NCBI RefSeq assembly: GCF_014648115.1
Contig: NZ_BMQM01000001.1
Coordinates: forward strand, 124,001 to 188,000
Length of the DNA: 64,000 bases
From: Deinococcus seoulensis
GTDB lineage: Bacteria > Deinococcota > Deinococci > Deinococcales > Deinococcaceae
Direction of reading: 5' to 3'
The notes under the pieces were generated by a model that was not told where the DNA came from, ran no database searches, and worked only from the letters and a program-made list of their open reading frames with translations. Shown here in pieces: positions 19,077-36,170 of this stretch. The stretch's first letter is position 1, and every line of letters begins with the position of its first letter. The position numbers and the translations under genes were made by a program.

Positions 19077-20372
19077 ATGAAAAACAGCCTGTCCGTCGCC
19101 GCTGCCGTCGCCACCGCCCTCGCCCTCGGAAGTGCCAGCGCCGCCGATCTGCGCATCTACCCCAGCTTCACCGAAGTCCGCCAGTCCGTCACCGCCACCG
19201 GCACCAGCCTGAACGTCACCCTGCCGCAGTCCGCCTGGGAAAGCGTGCTGCCCGGCAGCCTCGACCTCGAAGGCCTGCCGTTCAGCAGCGCCGCCCAGAC
19301 CCTCCAGAGCAACTGGCTGAGCGGCCTCGAAGGCCAGACCGTGTTCCTGCGCCGCGGCGACACCACCGAACCCGTCACGCTCGTGCGCGCCCGCGACCTG
19401 CTCGTCAGGGACGCCCAGGGCCGGTTCTTCAACGTGCGCTTCGAGGACCTGTCCTTCAGCGCCGCGCCCCCCCTGAACCCCCAGAGCCCCAGCCAGACCC
19501 TGACCTACACCCTGCCCCGCGCCGGAACCGGCACCCTGACCTACCTGACCCGCGCCGTCACCTGGAGCCCCCGCTACACCCTGAACGCCAGCAGCGCCGG
19601 CGCGAACCTGACCGCCCTGGCCGACCTGCGCAACACCACCGACCTCGCCTACGACGTGCAGAACACCGAACTGTACGCCGGAGACGTCACCGTGCAGGCC
19701 AACCCCCAGGCCGAAGCGGCCGGATTCGCTGCCGACATGGTCATGCGCGCCGTCCCCACCGCCGCCGCCCCCGCCCCCAAGATCCAGAGCCAGGGCGAAC
19801 TGCGCGGCCTGACCCGCTACGACCTCACCACCCCCTTCACGCTGCCCGCCAACTCCGTCATCACCCTGCCGTTCCTGACACCCAAACTCAGCCGATTCGA
19901 ACGCTACGCCGGACTCGACACCTACTTCGGCACCGACACCCGCACCGGCACCCTCAACCGCTCCTACCGCCTGGAAGCCGACCAGCGCCTCCCCGCCGGA
20001 CCCCTCACCGTCCGCGAAGACGGCCGCCTCGTCGGCCAGACCACCCTCCCCGACACCCGCAAGGGCGGCACCATCGACTTCTCCCTGGGCGAAGACCCCG
20101 ACATCGAGTACACCCGCACCGCCGCCCAGACCGCCCAGGTCAAGGACGCCAAGGGCAACGTCACCAAAACCACCTACAAGGTCACCTACGCCTTCGAGAG
20201 CAGCAAGGACCGCACCGTCCGCGCCGAGGTCACCGAACGCATCGGCGGGCGCGTCATCATCATCGACACCAGCGCCCCCGTCAAGAACCAGGGAACCGCG
20301 AACCTGCGCGTGGACGTCCCCGCCAACGGCAAGATCAGCCGGACCTTCACGGTGGTCATCGACAACAGCTGA
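19077..20372 (+). CDS. Secreted DUF4139 domain protein
   Basis: 431 aa. A clear signal peptide (MKNSLSVAAAVATALALGSASA) is followed by an N-terminal beta domain (DLRIYPSFTEVRQSVTATG) and the DUF4139 core: RAVTWSPRYTL, LTALADLRNTTDLAYDVQNTELYAGDV, and a C-terminal fibronectin-like part ending ISRTFTVVIDNS. Such proteins are mostly uncharacterised and extracytoplasmic. A CATAAT box at 19048-19053 with CTGACC at 19027-19032 (spacing only 15) may be the promoter. Codons are strongly C-ending. Confidence 0.85.
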   Translation: MKNSLSVAAAVATALALGSASAADLRIYPSFTEVRQSVTATGTSLNVTLPQSAWESVLPGSLDLEGLPFSSAAQTLQSNWLSGLEGQTVFLRRGDTTEPVTLVRARDLLVRDAQGRFFNVRFEDLSFSAAPPLNPQSPSQTLTYTLPRAGTGTLTYLTRAVTWSPRYTLNASSAGANLTALADLRNTTDLAYDVQNTELYAGDVTVQANPQAEAAGFAADMVMRAVPTAAAPAPKIQSQGELRGLTRYDLTTPFTLPANSVITLPFLTPKLSRFERYAGLDTYFGTDTRTGTLNRSYRLEADQRLPAGPLTVREDGRLVGQTTLPDTRKGGTIDFSLGEDPDIEYTRTAAQTAQVKDAKGNVTKTTYKVTYAFESSKDRTVRAEVTERIGGRVIIIDTSAPVKNQGTANLRVDVPANGKISRTFTVVIDNS

Positions 20373-20385
20373 AGCTTCCCGATAG

Positions 20386-20416
20386 GAGCCTTCCCGGATG
20401 ATGGGGGAGGCTCTTT
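20386..20416 (+). terminator. Terminator of the DUF4139 gene
   Basis: GAGCCTTCCC pairs with GGGGGAGGCTC over an 8-base loop and is followed by TTTT. The remaining gap to 20687 (about 270 bp) holds no gene or structure I can name. Confidence 0.75.
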
Positions 20417-20687
20417 TCGTTGGTGGCCCCACCCCCCAACCCCCATCCCCAGGGGGGACGGGGGAGCAGCGTTGCACTGGGCAAGAGTTTCTTTCGGCGC
20501 GGCGTGTTTGTGTTGGTCGGTGACGGGTCCGGCCTCGACGCCATCCTTCCGCCCCCCTTGCAGGCCCGCGCGCTTCGCGCACGACGGCCGGTGGCAGTCG
20601 GCGGTCAGGTGATCGGTGGGACGGTCCGGGGTGCTGATCTACTTTTCTGGCTTCAGCCGGGGGCCGGGGTCGTGTAAAGCCTGTCGC

Positions 20688-21424
20688 TCAGAGAATCCCT
20701 TCCAGGTACGCCTGCACGTCCACCTTCACCGGCATGAAGTACGCGTGCTGACCGCGCTCCCGCGCGAAGGCGAGCAGGTCGGCGGCGAAGGCACGGTTGC
20801 ACTCCAGGGTGGGCGCGAAGGAGCGGGGGAACACGGCGTGATTCCGTGCCCGCCAGTAGTTCAGGCTGCTTTCCGTCAGGATGCTGGTCGCACCCCACCA
20901 CATCTGCGCGCCGTCCGGGATCAGGTCGCTGTAGGCGTCCATGACCCGCAGATCGAAGAACGGTTGCGTGAAGAACCCGGCCGCGCCCGCATCCAGTTTG
21001 CGTTCCAGGTAATCGCGTTCCCGCGCGAACGACTGCCGGTACGGGTCCAGTCCGGCGTACACGGTCAGGTGCGGCGCGTCGCGGTGCAGGCGGCGGATCA
21101 GGTCCACGGCGTCCTGGTCGTACACCCGCGCGCTCATGTCGGCCGGAGCGTCGCCCGTCACGACCAGCACCTCGGTGATGCCGTGCTCGTCCAGCGTGCC
21201 CAGGAACGGCAGCGGCTCACGCGGATTGAAATCCACGGCCCGCAGGTGCGGCACCGTCCGGTGACCGGGCCGGGCGAACGCGCAGCCCAGCCACGACCGC
21301 AGCGAGTAACGCGTCAGGTCAGGAATGTTCACCGTATCCACGCCCGGCAGCGCCGCCGCCACCTGCGCGATCTCGGCCCGCAGGCCGCTGCGCGAGCGGG
21401 GCACGAGCTCCACGGACACGCGGG

Positions 21425-21428
<4 letters not shown>
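20688..21428 (-). CDS. metF: Methylenetetrahydrofolate reductase, short divergent form
   Basis: 246 aa, some 40-50 residues shorter than E. coli MetF and poorly conserved outside the barrel core. Recognisable parts: [11 protein letters not shown] at the first strand, VVTGDAP (FAD region), the [11 protein letters not shown] segment and [12 protein letters not shown] (about 156-167), the usual folate/flavin loop. Supplies methyl-tetrahydrofolate to methionine synthase. The ATG overlaps the metH stop as ATGA (21425-21428), strong support for the shared pathway. It lacks its own promoter and depends on the riboswitch ahead of metH. Confidence 0.82.
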
Positions 21429-25168
<3,740 letters not shown>

Positions 25169-25190
25169 GGTCCACCCCTGTACTGCAGAA

Positions 25191-25208
25191 GGCCGCCCGG
25201 TGGCGGCC
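25191..25208 (-). terminator. Hairpin between SAM riboswitch and metH start
   Basis: GGCCGCC-ACCG-GGCGGCC followed by TTCTG on the minus strand, about 20 bases before the metH ATG. A candidate expression platform of the riboswitch: either a weak terminator or a stem that hides the ribosome site. Confidence 0.5.
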
Positions 25209-25282
25209 ATGGAAAGTCCTTGCGCGAGTGCTGCGCCGCTTCTGGGCCATCGTCCCCGCTCGCGCCATCGTCAGCGCACCCA

Positions 25283-25379
25283 CGCGGGTCTCTTCTGAAA
25301 GCACCGTTGCCGCAATGAGGGCCGGTTGCCTCGCCATCACAGGGCAGAAAATCCCCTCCGGCGATTCTGGATGACCGCG
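25283..25379 (-). promoter_or_regulatory. SAM-I (S-box) riboswitch controlling metH-metF
   Basis: The minus strand has the S-box core in order: outer stem CGCGG...CCGCG, GCCGGAGGGGA, GCCCTGTGATGGC, GAGGCAACC and GGTGCTTTC then AGA. S-adenosylmethionine binding should switch off metH-metF. A TATGCT box on the minus strand at 25401-25406 fits transcription starting near 25393, just before the aptamer. Confidence 0.85.
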
Positions 25380-25452
25380 CCCGGCGGGCACGATACGGGC
25401 AGCATAGCGCACCCCCACCCCAGCAAAAGGGGGGTGGAGTGGACAGGCGCCC

Positions 25453-26301
<849 letters not shown>

Positions 26302-26308
26302 GCGCCCG

Positions 26309-26314
26309 AGGCTA
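26309..26314 (-). promoter_or_regulatory. -10 box of leaderless pheA promoter
   Basis: TAGCCT on the minus strand, 7 bases before ATG 26301. Confidence 0.6.
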
Positions 26315-26357
26315 GCGCACCGCGTTCCATCACACGGCACCGGCGCTTAGACGTGCG

Positions 26358-26363
26358 TACAGT
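26358..26363 (+). promoter_or_regulatory. -10 box of leaderless amidase promoter
   Basis: TACAGT, 7 bases before GTG 26371; it decides the start within a frame that is open much further upstream. Confidence 0.6.
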
Positions 26364-26370
26364 GAGCAGC

Positions 26371-27795
<1,425 letters not shown>

Positions 27796-27812
27796 GAGGG
27801 AAGTGGGGAGTG

Positions 27813-27866
27813 GCTGGCCCTGACATGGCCGGCCTTGACGTAACTGGCCTTGACGTGGCCGGCCGG
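27813..27866. repeat. Short imperfect tandem repeat after the amidase gene
   Basis: GGCC-TTGACGT-type units (GGCCGGCCTTGACGTAA, CTGGCCTTGACGT, GGCCGGCC) follow one another just before the heptamer array. Confidence 0.55.
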
Positions 27867-27885
27867 GCCGCGCACACGCTGTTGA

Positions 27886-27941
27886 CCATCAGCCATCAGC
27901 CATCAGCCATCAGCCATCAGCCATCAGCCATCAGCCATCAA
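27886..27941. repeat. Tandem heptamer array, (CCATCAG)x7 + CCATCAA
   Basis: Eight 7-bp units end one base before the minC stop codon. Same register and core as the 12-copy CCATCAA array at 8773; the final unit is exactly CCATCAA. Non-coding, between convergent genes. Confidence 0.93.
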
Positions 27942-27942
27942 C

Positions 27943-28617
27943 CTACTTCTGCGTGTCGATCTGGATGGTTCCGGCGTGCAGGCGGGCGACTTCGGCAGTG
28001 GGTTGGTCCTCGCGGTGGCGCATGTTGCTGAGGCTGCTGCCTTCGGGGGCGCGGGCGACGGCGTTTCCGATGCGCAGTTGCGGGCTGGCGATGGGTCTGG
28101 CCCACACGATGGCGTCGCTGTGGCCGCCCTGCCCGGCGTGCGCGAGGCCACGCAGCGCGCCGATGACGATCACGTCCCCTCCGGCCATGACTTCCGCGCC
28201 GGGGTTCACGTCGCCCAGCACGATCACGCTGCCGGGGTACTCGCCCCGGAATCCGGCGCGCAGGGTGTGCGGCACGATCACGGTGCGCCCGCCGGGCAGA
28301 CCGGCCGCCGGTGCGGGCGCGGCCGGTGCGGCTGCCGGCAGGGTGGGGGGGGTGGGCGCGGGTATGGCGGCGCTGGCAGTCGGGGCGGGCGGGGCGGGCT
28401 GGCGGGCGGCGCGGACCCGGCCCGGCGTGCCCCCGGCGGCGCGGATGTGCAGCAGGGCTTCTTCCAGTGCGGCCGGGTCCACGTCCGACTGGAGTTCCAG
28501 CGTGATCTGCCCGGTCAGCAGCGCGGCGCGCACGCCGAGTGCCTCGGCGACCGACCCGGCCGTGTCCGTGGGTTCCAGCAGGAGGTTCATGCCGCCAAGC
28601 GTGCCGCGCAACTTCAT
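27943..28617 (-). CDS. minC: Septum site-determining protein MinC
   Basis: 224 aa. N-terminal domain (residues 1-75, SVAEALGVRAALLTGQITLEL), a Pro/Ala linker of about 40 residues, then the C-terminal MinC beta-helix with repeated hydrophobic-Gly turns: GEYPGSVIVLGDVNPGAEVMAGGDVIVIGALRG and HAGQGGHSDAIVWA. Blocks FtsZ polymerisation away from midcell together with MinD, which is not in the window. A TAGATT box 6 bases upstream of the ATG marks a leaderless mRNA. The linker is long for the family. Confidence 0.93.
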   Translation of the reverse strand: MKLRGTLGGMNLLLEPTDTAGSVAEALGVRAALLTGQITLELQSDVDPAALEEALLHIRAAGGTPGRVRAARQPAPPAPTASAAIPAPTPPTLPAAAPAAPAPAAGLPGGRTVIVPHTLRAGFRGEYPGSVIVLGDVNPGAEVMAGGDVIVIGALRGLAHAGQGGHSDAIVWARPIASPQLRIGNAVARAPEGSSLSNMRHREDQPTAEVARLHAGTIQIDTQK

Positions 28618-28623
28618 GAGGCC

Positions 28624-28629
28624 AATCTA
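28624..28629 (-). promoter_or_regulatory. -10 box of leaderless minC promoter
   Basis: TAGATT on the minus strand, 6 bases before ATG 28617. Confidence 0.55.
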
Positions 28630-28802
28630 GAGCATCCGCGCCCCCCGACCGGCCCGCGCGGGCGGCGGTGCGGGCCGCGCTGGACCCGGTCCAGGGTGAG
28701 GTGGGAGTGCCCGTGCCGGAGGGCCTTTCTGAGAGGTCGGCTCAGGTGGCGTTCACGCTCGCACGGAACGTGTGCGGACCTGCCGCGCACGGGTGCGGGG
28801 GA

Positions 28803-28813
28803 TGGTGTACCAT
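28803..28813 (+). promoter_or_regulatory. Probable extended -10 of the S1-domain gene
   Basis: ATGGTGTACCAT contains TG(n)TACCAT. Predicted leader about 20 bases, enough for the AAGGAG ribosome site at 28830-28835. Confidence 0.45.
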
Positions 28814-28842
28814 GAGCCTCATGCTTTTCAAGGAGAACACCT

Positions 28843-29223
28843 TTGGTGCAGCTTGATTCCGGCGCGGTCGTGGAGGGCCGCGTAACGCGCGTGACCGACT
28901 TCGGCGCGTTCATCCAGTTCGAGAACGGCGAGACGGGTCTCGTGCACATCTCGCAGATCGCTCACTCGTTCGTGCGCAACATTCACGACCACGTCCGCGA
29001 AGGCGAGAACGTGGAAGTGAAAGTCCTGGGCCGCGACGAGCGGGGCCGACTCGACCTTTCGATCAAGGAACTGCTCGAGGAGCCCGAGGAGGTGCCCCGC
29101 CCCCGCGCCATCGGACGGCAGAGCCCTCAGTTCGAGGCCAAGCTCCGTTCCTTCATGCGTGACGCCAAGGAACGCACCACCGCAGGTGGTGGCAAGAAAC
29201 CCGCAGGCAAACGCAAGAAGTAA
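28843..29223 (+). CDS. S1 RNA-binding domain protein (general stress protein 13-like)
   Basis: 126 aa. One S1 domain at residues 5-75 with the standard GAVVEGRVTRVTDFGAFIQF and TGLVHISQIAH...VREGENVEVKVL, then a flexible basic tail ending AGGGKKPAGKRKK. Such proteins associate with ribosomes or mRNA. Start is TTG 28843, 7 bases after AAGGAG; GTG 28846 is the alternative and changes one residue only. Stands alone with its own promoter and terminator. Confidence 0.88.
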   Translation: MVQLDSGAVVEGRVTRVTDFGAFIQFENGETGLVHISQIAHSFVRNIHDHVREGENVEVKVLGRDERGRLDLSIKELLEEPEEVPRPRAIGRQSPQFEAKLRSFMRDAKERTTAGGGKKPAGKRKK

Positions 29224-29260
29224 CCCCGCACCCCCGGCCCCGCGCCGGAAGAACCGCAGT

Positions 29261-29296
29261 GGCCGCCCCAGTTCCCCAGGACCGGAGGCGGCCTTC
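29261..29296 (+). terminator. Terminator of the S1-domain gene
   Basis: GGCCGCC (29261-29267) pairs with GGCGGCC (29286-29292), then TTCT. Confidence 0.7.
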
Positions 29297-29365
29297 TGCA
29301 TGCCCCGCCGAGACCTCCCCGGGCAGAGCAGACTGTTTTTTAACCGGCCTGTAACCAGCGCCCTG

Positions 29366-29371
29366 CACAAT
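29366..29371 (+). promoter_or_regulatory. -10 box of leaderless htrA-like promoter
   Basis: CACAAT, 6 bases before ATG 29378. Confidence 0.55.
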
Positions 29372-29377
29372 GCGCGC

Positions 29378-30685
<1,308 letters not shown>

Positions 30686-30742
30686 GCGGCGCGTGGACCG
30701 GGGCGCGGCCCACTCCTGCCATGGGGGTGGGCCGCGACGGGT

Positions 30743-30833
30743 TGCCAGCCCCACGTCCGGAAGGGTGCCCTGCTCCCAATCGCATCCGCTCGGACCCAGT
30801 GGCCTTTGCAGCCCATTCAATCGGAGTCCGTAT
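30743..30833 (-). repeat. Left-half copy of the ATACGGA repeat
   Basis: On the minus strand it starts ATACGGACTCCG and keeps the first hairpin (TGGGCT/AAGGCCA region), the TCCGAGCGGA block and TTCCGGACGTGG found in the complete copy at 4797-4931; the second hairpin and right end are missing. It lies 9 bp beyond the stop of the next minus-strand gene. Confidence 0.7.
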
Positions 30834-30842
30834 GAGTATGAG

Positions 30843-31124
30843 TCAGCCGAACAGCGGGCCGAGGTCGGTCATCACGCCGGTCGCCTGGGCGGGCGTGAAC
30901 ACGTACGACCCGAACACCGCGTGGAATTCGTCGTGGGTCAGGTCGCGGGTCTGGCCGCTGGGTCCGGTGGCCTGCACCTGTTCGCCGCGCGCGGTCAGGC
31001 GGTACTCGCCGAGTTCGCGGACGCTGGCTTTCTTGCCGTGCCCGGCGCGCAGCAGGGCGGTCACGCGGTGCTCGCGGCCGCCCCTCACGTTCAGGAATTC
31101 CAGGAGTTCGGCGGGGGTCAACAT
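30843..31124 (-). CDS. Small conserved protein of unknown function
   Basis: 93 aa, no signal or membrane segment. Begins MLTPAELLEFLNVRGGREHRV, has a short basic central strand region (KKASVRELGEYRLTARGEQVQ) and ends with HDEFHAVFGSYVFTPA. No family recognised. A TATGCT box on the minus strand lies 9 bases before the ATG and just past the lysZ terminator hairpin, so it is probably transcribed separately from lysZ. Confidence 0.65.
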   Translation of the reverse strand: MLTPAELLEFLNVRGGREHRVTALLRAGHGKKASVRELGEYRLTARGEQVQATGPSGQTRDLTHDEFHAVFGSYVFTPAQATGVMTDLGPLFG

Positions 31125-31139
31125 CGGCTGGGAAGCATA

Positions 31140-31171
31140 GCACCCCCGTCCGCTCAGGCGGGAGAGGGTGC
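31140..31171 (-). terminator. Hairpin ending lysZ
   Basis: GCACCC (31140-31145) pairs with GGGTGC (31166-31171), with inner CCGC/GCGG pairing; weak U tract on the minus strand. Confidence 0.55.
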
Positions 31172-31188
31172 CATGGGGGAAAGCCGGT

Positions 31189-31992
<804 letters not shown>

Positions 31993-31999
31993 GCCGGGC

Positions 32000-32029
32000 A
32001 TCCTAACGCATGACAGGAATGGAGGTCAA
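32000..32029 (-). promoter_or_regulatory. Leaderless promoter of lysZ, TTGACC-18-TAGGAT
   Basis: Minus strand: TTGACC (32029-32024), 18-bp spacer, TAGGAT (32005-32000), then 7 bases to ATG 31992. Confidence 0.7.
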
Positions 32030-32061
32030 ATGGTTTTCAATTGACAGGGAATGGGGGCGGG

Positions 32062-32379
32062 TCAGATCCAGACGACCAGCGCCAGCAGCGTCGCCCACGC
32101 TGCGGCCCACCACAGACAGACACGCCGGAAGACCCGCTGGTACGCCACCTTGCGCGTCTTGTGCCGGAAGAGCCGCTGCGCCGCCCACGACCCGGCCCAG
32201 CCGCCCAGCCGCTCGAAGCGGTGCAGCGTCGCCTCCGGCAGGCGACCCTCACGGGACTGCGCCAGTTGCTTGTCACGCCACACCGCCACGAACGCCACCA
32301 GCCCCCACACGACCTGCCACGCCACGAACAACCGGAACAGGAAGTCCAGCAGCGTGCCGAACGAGGTGGGGGAGATCAC
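32062..32379 (-). CDS. DUF1294 family membrane protein
   Basis: 105 aa. Helix 1 LFRLFVAWQVVWGLVAFVAV, then the family core DKQLAQSREGRLPEATLHRFERLGGWAGSWAAQRLFRHKTRK, and a C-terminal helix WWAAAWATLLALVVWI. The RxPE.TLH...GGW.G...AQ....RHKT.K pattern is diagnostic. Function unknown. It begins 58 bp after the ispH stop without a visible promoter, so it probably shares the ispH transcript. Confidence 0.85.
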   Translation of the reverse strand: MISPTSFGTLLDFLFRLFVAWQVVWGLVAFVAVWRDKQLAQSREGRLPEATLHRFERLGGWAGSWAAQRLFRHKTRKVAYQRVFRRVCLWWAAAWATLLALVVWI

Positions 32380-32437
32380 GGACCGCGCCCGTTCCGGCGG
32401 GCCGTCCGGGGAGCGAACGCACCAGACGGCGCCCGGA

Positions 32438-33433
32438 TCACTGCTGGGTGCGGGGCAGCGCCTGCGTCGGCAGGATCTTCTTCGGCTCGCGGAACTCGAT
32501 GTTCTCCCACTCGCCCTCCTCGATGACCTCCAGCGCCGGGTTCAGCGTCCGGAAGTGCGCCACGACCGCCTGCACCAGATCGTCCGGCGTGCTGGCCGCA
32601 CTCGTGATCCCCACCGAGCGCACGCCCGCAAAATCCACGCCCGCGAGGTCCGCCGCCGTCTCAAGGCGCACGGACCGCCCGCACTCGGCCTCCGCGAGTT
32701 CCAGCAGGCGCATGCCGTTACTGGAGTGCGTGCTGGTCAGCACCAGGAACAGGTCCACCTGCGGCGCGATTGATTTCACGGCGTCCTGGCGGTTCTTGGT
32801 GGCGTAGCACAGGTCCTCGCTGGGCGGCACCACCAACGCCGGGAAACGGGCGCGCAGGATGTCCACCGTGCGGCGCGTGTCGTCCACGCTGAGGGTCGTC
32901 TGGGTCAGCACCACCAGCTTCTGCGGGTCCGGCACCTGCACCGTGTGCGGGTCGTGCAGGCCCTCGCCGGTCTTGCCGAGCACGCCCACCAGAATGGTGT
33001 TCTCGGGCGCCTCGCCCTGCGTCCCGATGACCTCCTGATGCCGGGCGCTGTCCCCGATCAGCAGGATGGTGTAGCCCTCACGGGCGTACTTTTTGGCCTC
33101 GGTGTGCACCTTGGTGACCAGCGGGCAGGTCGCGTCGATGGTCGCCAGGCCCAGCGCCCGCGCCCGCTCGCGCACCGCCGGGCTGATGCCGTGCGCGCTG
33201 AACACGACTGTCTCGCCGCCCTGCGGCAGGGCGTCCACGCCGTCGAGGTCCTCCACGAAATGCACGCCGTACCCGGCCTGAAGGCGGTCCACGACCGTGT
33301 GGTTATGCACGATGGAGTGGTACACCGTCACCGGTTTCGACTCGGTCTGCGCGGCCTTCTCGACCGCCTGGATCGCCATGACGACCCCCGCGCAGAACCC
33401 GCGCGGCTTGGCAAGGTGAACACGCTCAACCAC
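32438..33433 (-). CDS. ispH: 4-hydroxy-3-methylbut-2-enyl diphosphate reductase
   Basis: 331 aa. Last step of the MEP isoprenoid pathway, giving IPP and DMAPP; carotenoids and menaquinone depend on it. The three Fe-S cysteines are Cys14 (PRGFCAGV), the one in [11 protein letters not shown] (about 100) and the one in [11 protein letters not shown] (about 204). Catalytic Glu and His sit in [11 protein letters not shown] and [19 protein letters not shown] 33433 has no ribosome site; its first bases overlap the stop of a 17-codon upstream ORF, so translation is probably coupled to it. Confidence 0.95.
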   Translation of the reverse strand: MVERVHLAKPRGFCAGVVMAIQAVEKAAQTESKPVTVYHSIVHNHTVVDRLQAGYGVHFVEDLDGVDALPQGGETVVFSAHGISPAVRERARALGLATIDATCPLVTKVHTEAKKYAREGYTILLIGDSARHQEVIGTQGEAPENTILVGVLGKTGEGLHDPHTVQVPDPQKLVVLTQTTLSVDDTRRTVDILRARFPALVVPPSEDLCYATKNRQDAVKSIAPQVDLFLVLTSTHSSNGMRLLELAEAECGRSVRLETAADLAGVDFAGVRSVGITSAASTPDDLVQAVVAHFRTLNPALEVIEEGEWENIEFREPKKILPTQALPRTQQ

Positions 33434-33479
33434 GCGCGATCACCCGAACGGAACAGGACAGAAGCAAAGCGGACCTCAT
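33426..33479 (-). CDS. Leaderless upstream ORF of ispH (17 codons)
   Basis: ATG 33479 follows a TACACT box (minus strand, 33487-33492) by exactly 7 bases. It encodes [17 protein letters not shown] and its TGA (33428-33426) lies 8 bases inside the overlap with the ispH GTG (33433). Too small to be an enzyme; most likely a translational coupling or control leader. Confidence 0.5.
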   Translation of the reverse strand: MRSALLLSCSVRVIARG

Positions 33480-33486
33480 GCCCGAC

Positions 33487-33492
33487 AGTGTA
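33487..33492 (-). promoter_or_regulatory. -10 box of the ispH transcript
   Basis: TATTACACT on the minus strand; TACACT is 7 bases before the leader ORF ATG at 33479. Confidence 0.6.
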
Positions 33493-33536
33493 ATACCCGC
33501 CTGCCGCGCAGACCGTGCCCGCACGCCGCGTGCGGG

Positions 33537-35210
<1,674 letters not shown>

Positions 35211-35217
35211 GTGGACC

Positions 35218-35223
35218 ATTCTA
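35218..35223 (-). promoter_or_regulatory. -10 box of leaderless promoter
   Basis: TAGAAT on the minus strand, 7 bases before ATG 35210. Confidence 0.6.
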
Positions 35224-35279
35224 GGGCAGCGGCGCCTCCCCAGGCAGGCAGCCGGTCAGATCAGGCGGACTACCGGATC

Positions 35280-35366
35280 ATCCAGACTCCGGTTGAATGG
35301 TTTGCACAAACCGTTCAACCCGAGCGGACTCGTAGAGCCGCGCAGCAGAGCGAGTGGAATCCGGAT
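35280..35366 (+). repeat. Diverged complete copy of the ATACGGA repeat (87 bp)
   Basis: Starts ATCCAGACTCCGG and ends GGAATCCGGAT, the counterparts of the ends at 4797 and 4931; the final base is the A (minus strand) of the DUF4388 stop codon. Hairpin TTGAATGGTTT/AAACCGTTCAA carries paired changes relative to GGCTT/AAGCC in the other copy. The second long hairpin is absent. Confidence 0.7.
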
Positions 35367-36070
35367 CACTTCAGGTTCTGCTGCTCCCACACGAGGTCAC
35401 GCAGGACCCAGCCGCTGCCGGGAAAGCGCAGCCCCAGGCGCAGTTCGCCCAGCAGGTAGTCACGCACCTCGTTCAGCGGCGTGCCCTGCGCCACGGCGTC
35501 CCCCAGGGTGCGTTCGCCGTCCAGGACGCGCGCCACCGGGTGCAGCGCGGCCCGCTGCCGGGTGGGCATCAGCCGCAGCCGGAACCACTCGAAGCGGTCC
35601 TCGGCGTGCAGGCGCCCGTCCCGCACGGCCTGCGACACGACCTGCGCCACCTGAAACAGCGGTACTTCCGCCTCTCGCGCCGCCGCCCGCACCGAACGGC
35701 CCTGCGGCACGTCGAACAGCGGCAGTTGCCCCTGGAACACGCGGCTGGGACTGCCGATCACGGCGCACACCTGCCCCCACTCGTCACTGATGCGCGCCCA
35801 GTCGGTCGAGAAGTGCCCGTACGCGCTCAGCGGCGTGCCCGTCACGGGACGCGGCTGGAACGTGAACATCCCACTCTCGGGCAGCATGGGACTGGCGTAC
35901 AGCGCCTCGGCGCCCAGCCAGTCCAGAATGCCGCCCGACACGATCTCGCCGTTCACGAACGCCACCGTGAACGGCACGTCGGCCTGCACTTCCAGCACGC
36001 CGGTCTGCCGGGTCGCGTGAATCAGTTCCAGGACGCCCAGAAGGGGAATGTCGCTCAGCAGGCCTTGCAT
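35366..36070 (-). CDS. DUF4388 domain protein
   Basis: 234 aa. Begins MQGLLSDIPLLGVLELIHATRQTGVLEV, the hallmark start of DUF4388/PATAN-type domains found in signalling proteins. The domain continues to about residue 100 (VAFVNGEIVSGGILDWLGAEALYA). The C-terminal half is a helical, Arg-rich region with two winged-helix-like repeats (VPLFQVAQVVSQAVRDGRL; RTLGDAVAQGTPLNEVRDYLLG). Start 36070 is where the family begins. Likely a regulator or adaptor; partner unknown. Confidence 0.78.
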   Translation of the reverse strand: MQGLLSDIPLLGVLELIHATRQTGVLEVQADVPFTVAFVNGEIVSGGILDWLGAEALYASPMLPESGMFTFQPRPVTGTPLSAYGHFSTDWARISDEWGQVCAVIGSPSRVFQGQLPLFDVPQGRSVRAAAREAEVPLFQVAQVVSQAVRDGRLHAEDRFEWFRLRLMPTRQRAALHPVARVLDGERTLGDAVAQGTPLNEVRDYLLGELRLGLRFPGSGWVLRDLVWEQQNLK

Positions 36071-36170
36071 GAATACCAGCAAACTAGCACCTTTCCCGCC
36101 GGGGACGGTCAGGGAAAGTTCACGTCCGGCACGCGCCCGCAGGGTGTGCCCCCGGCAGCCGCAGCGGACT

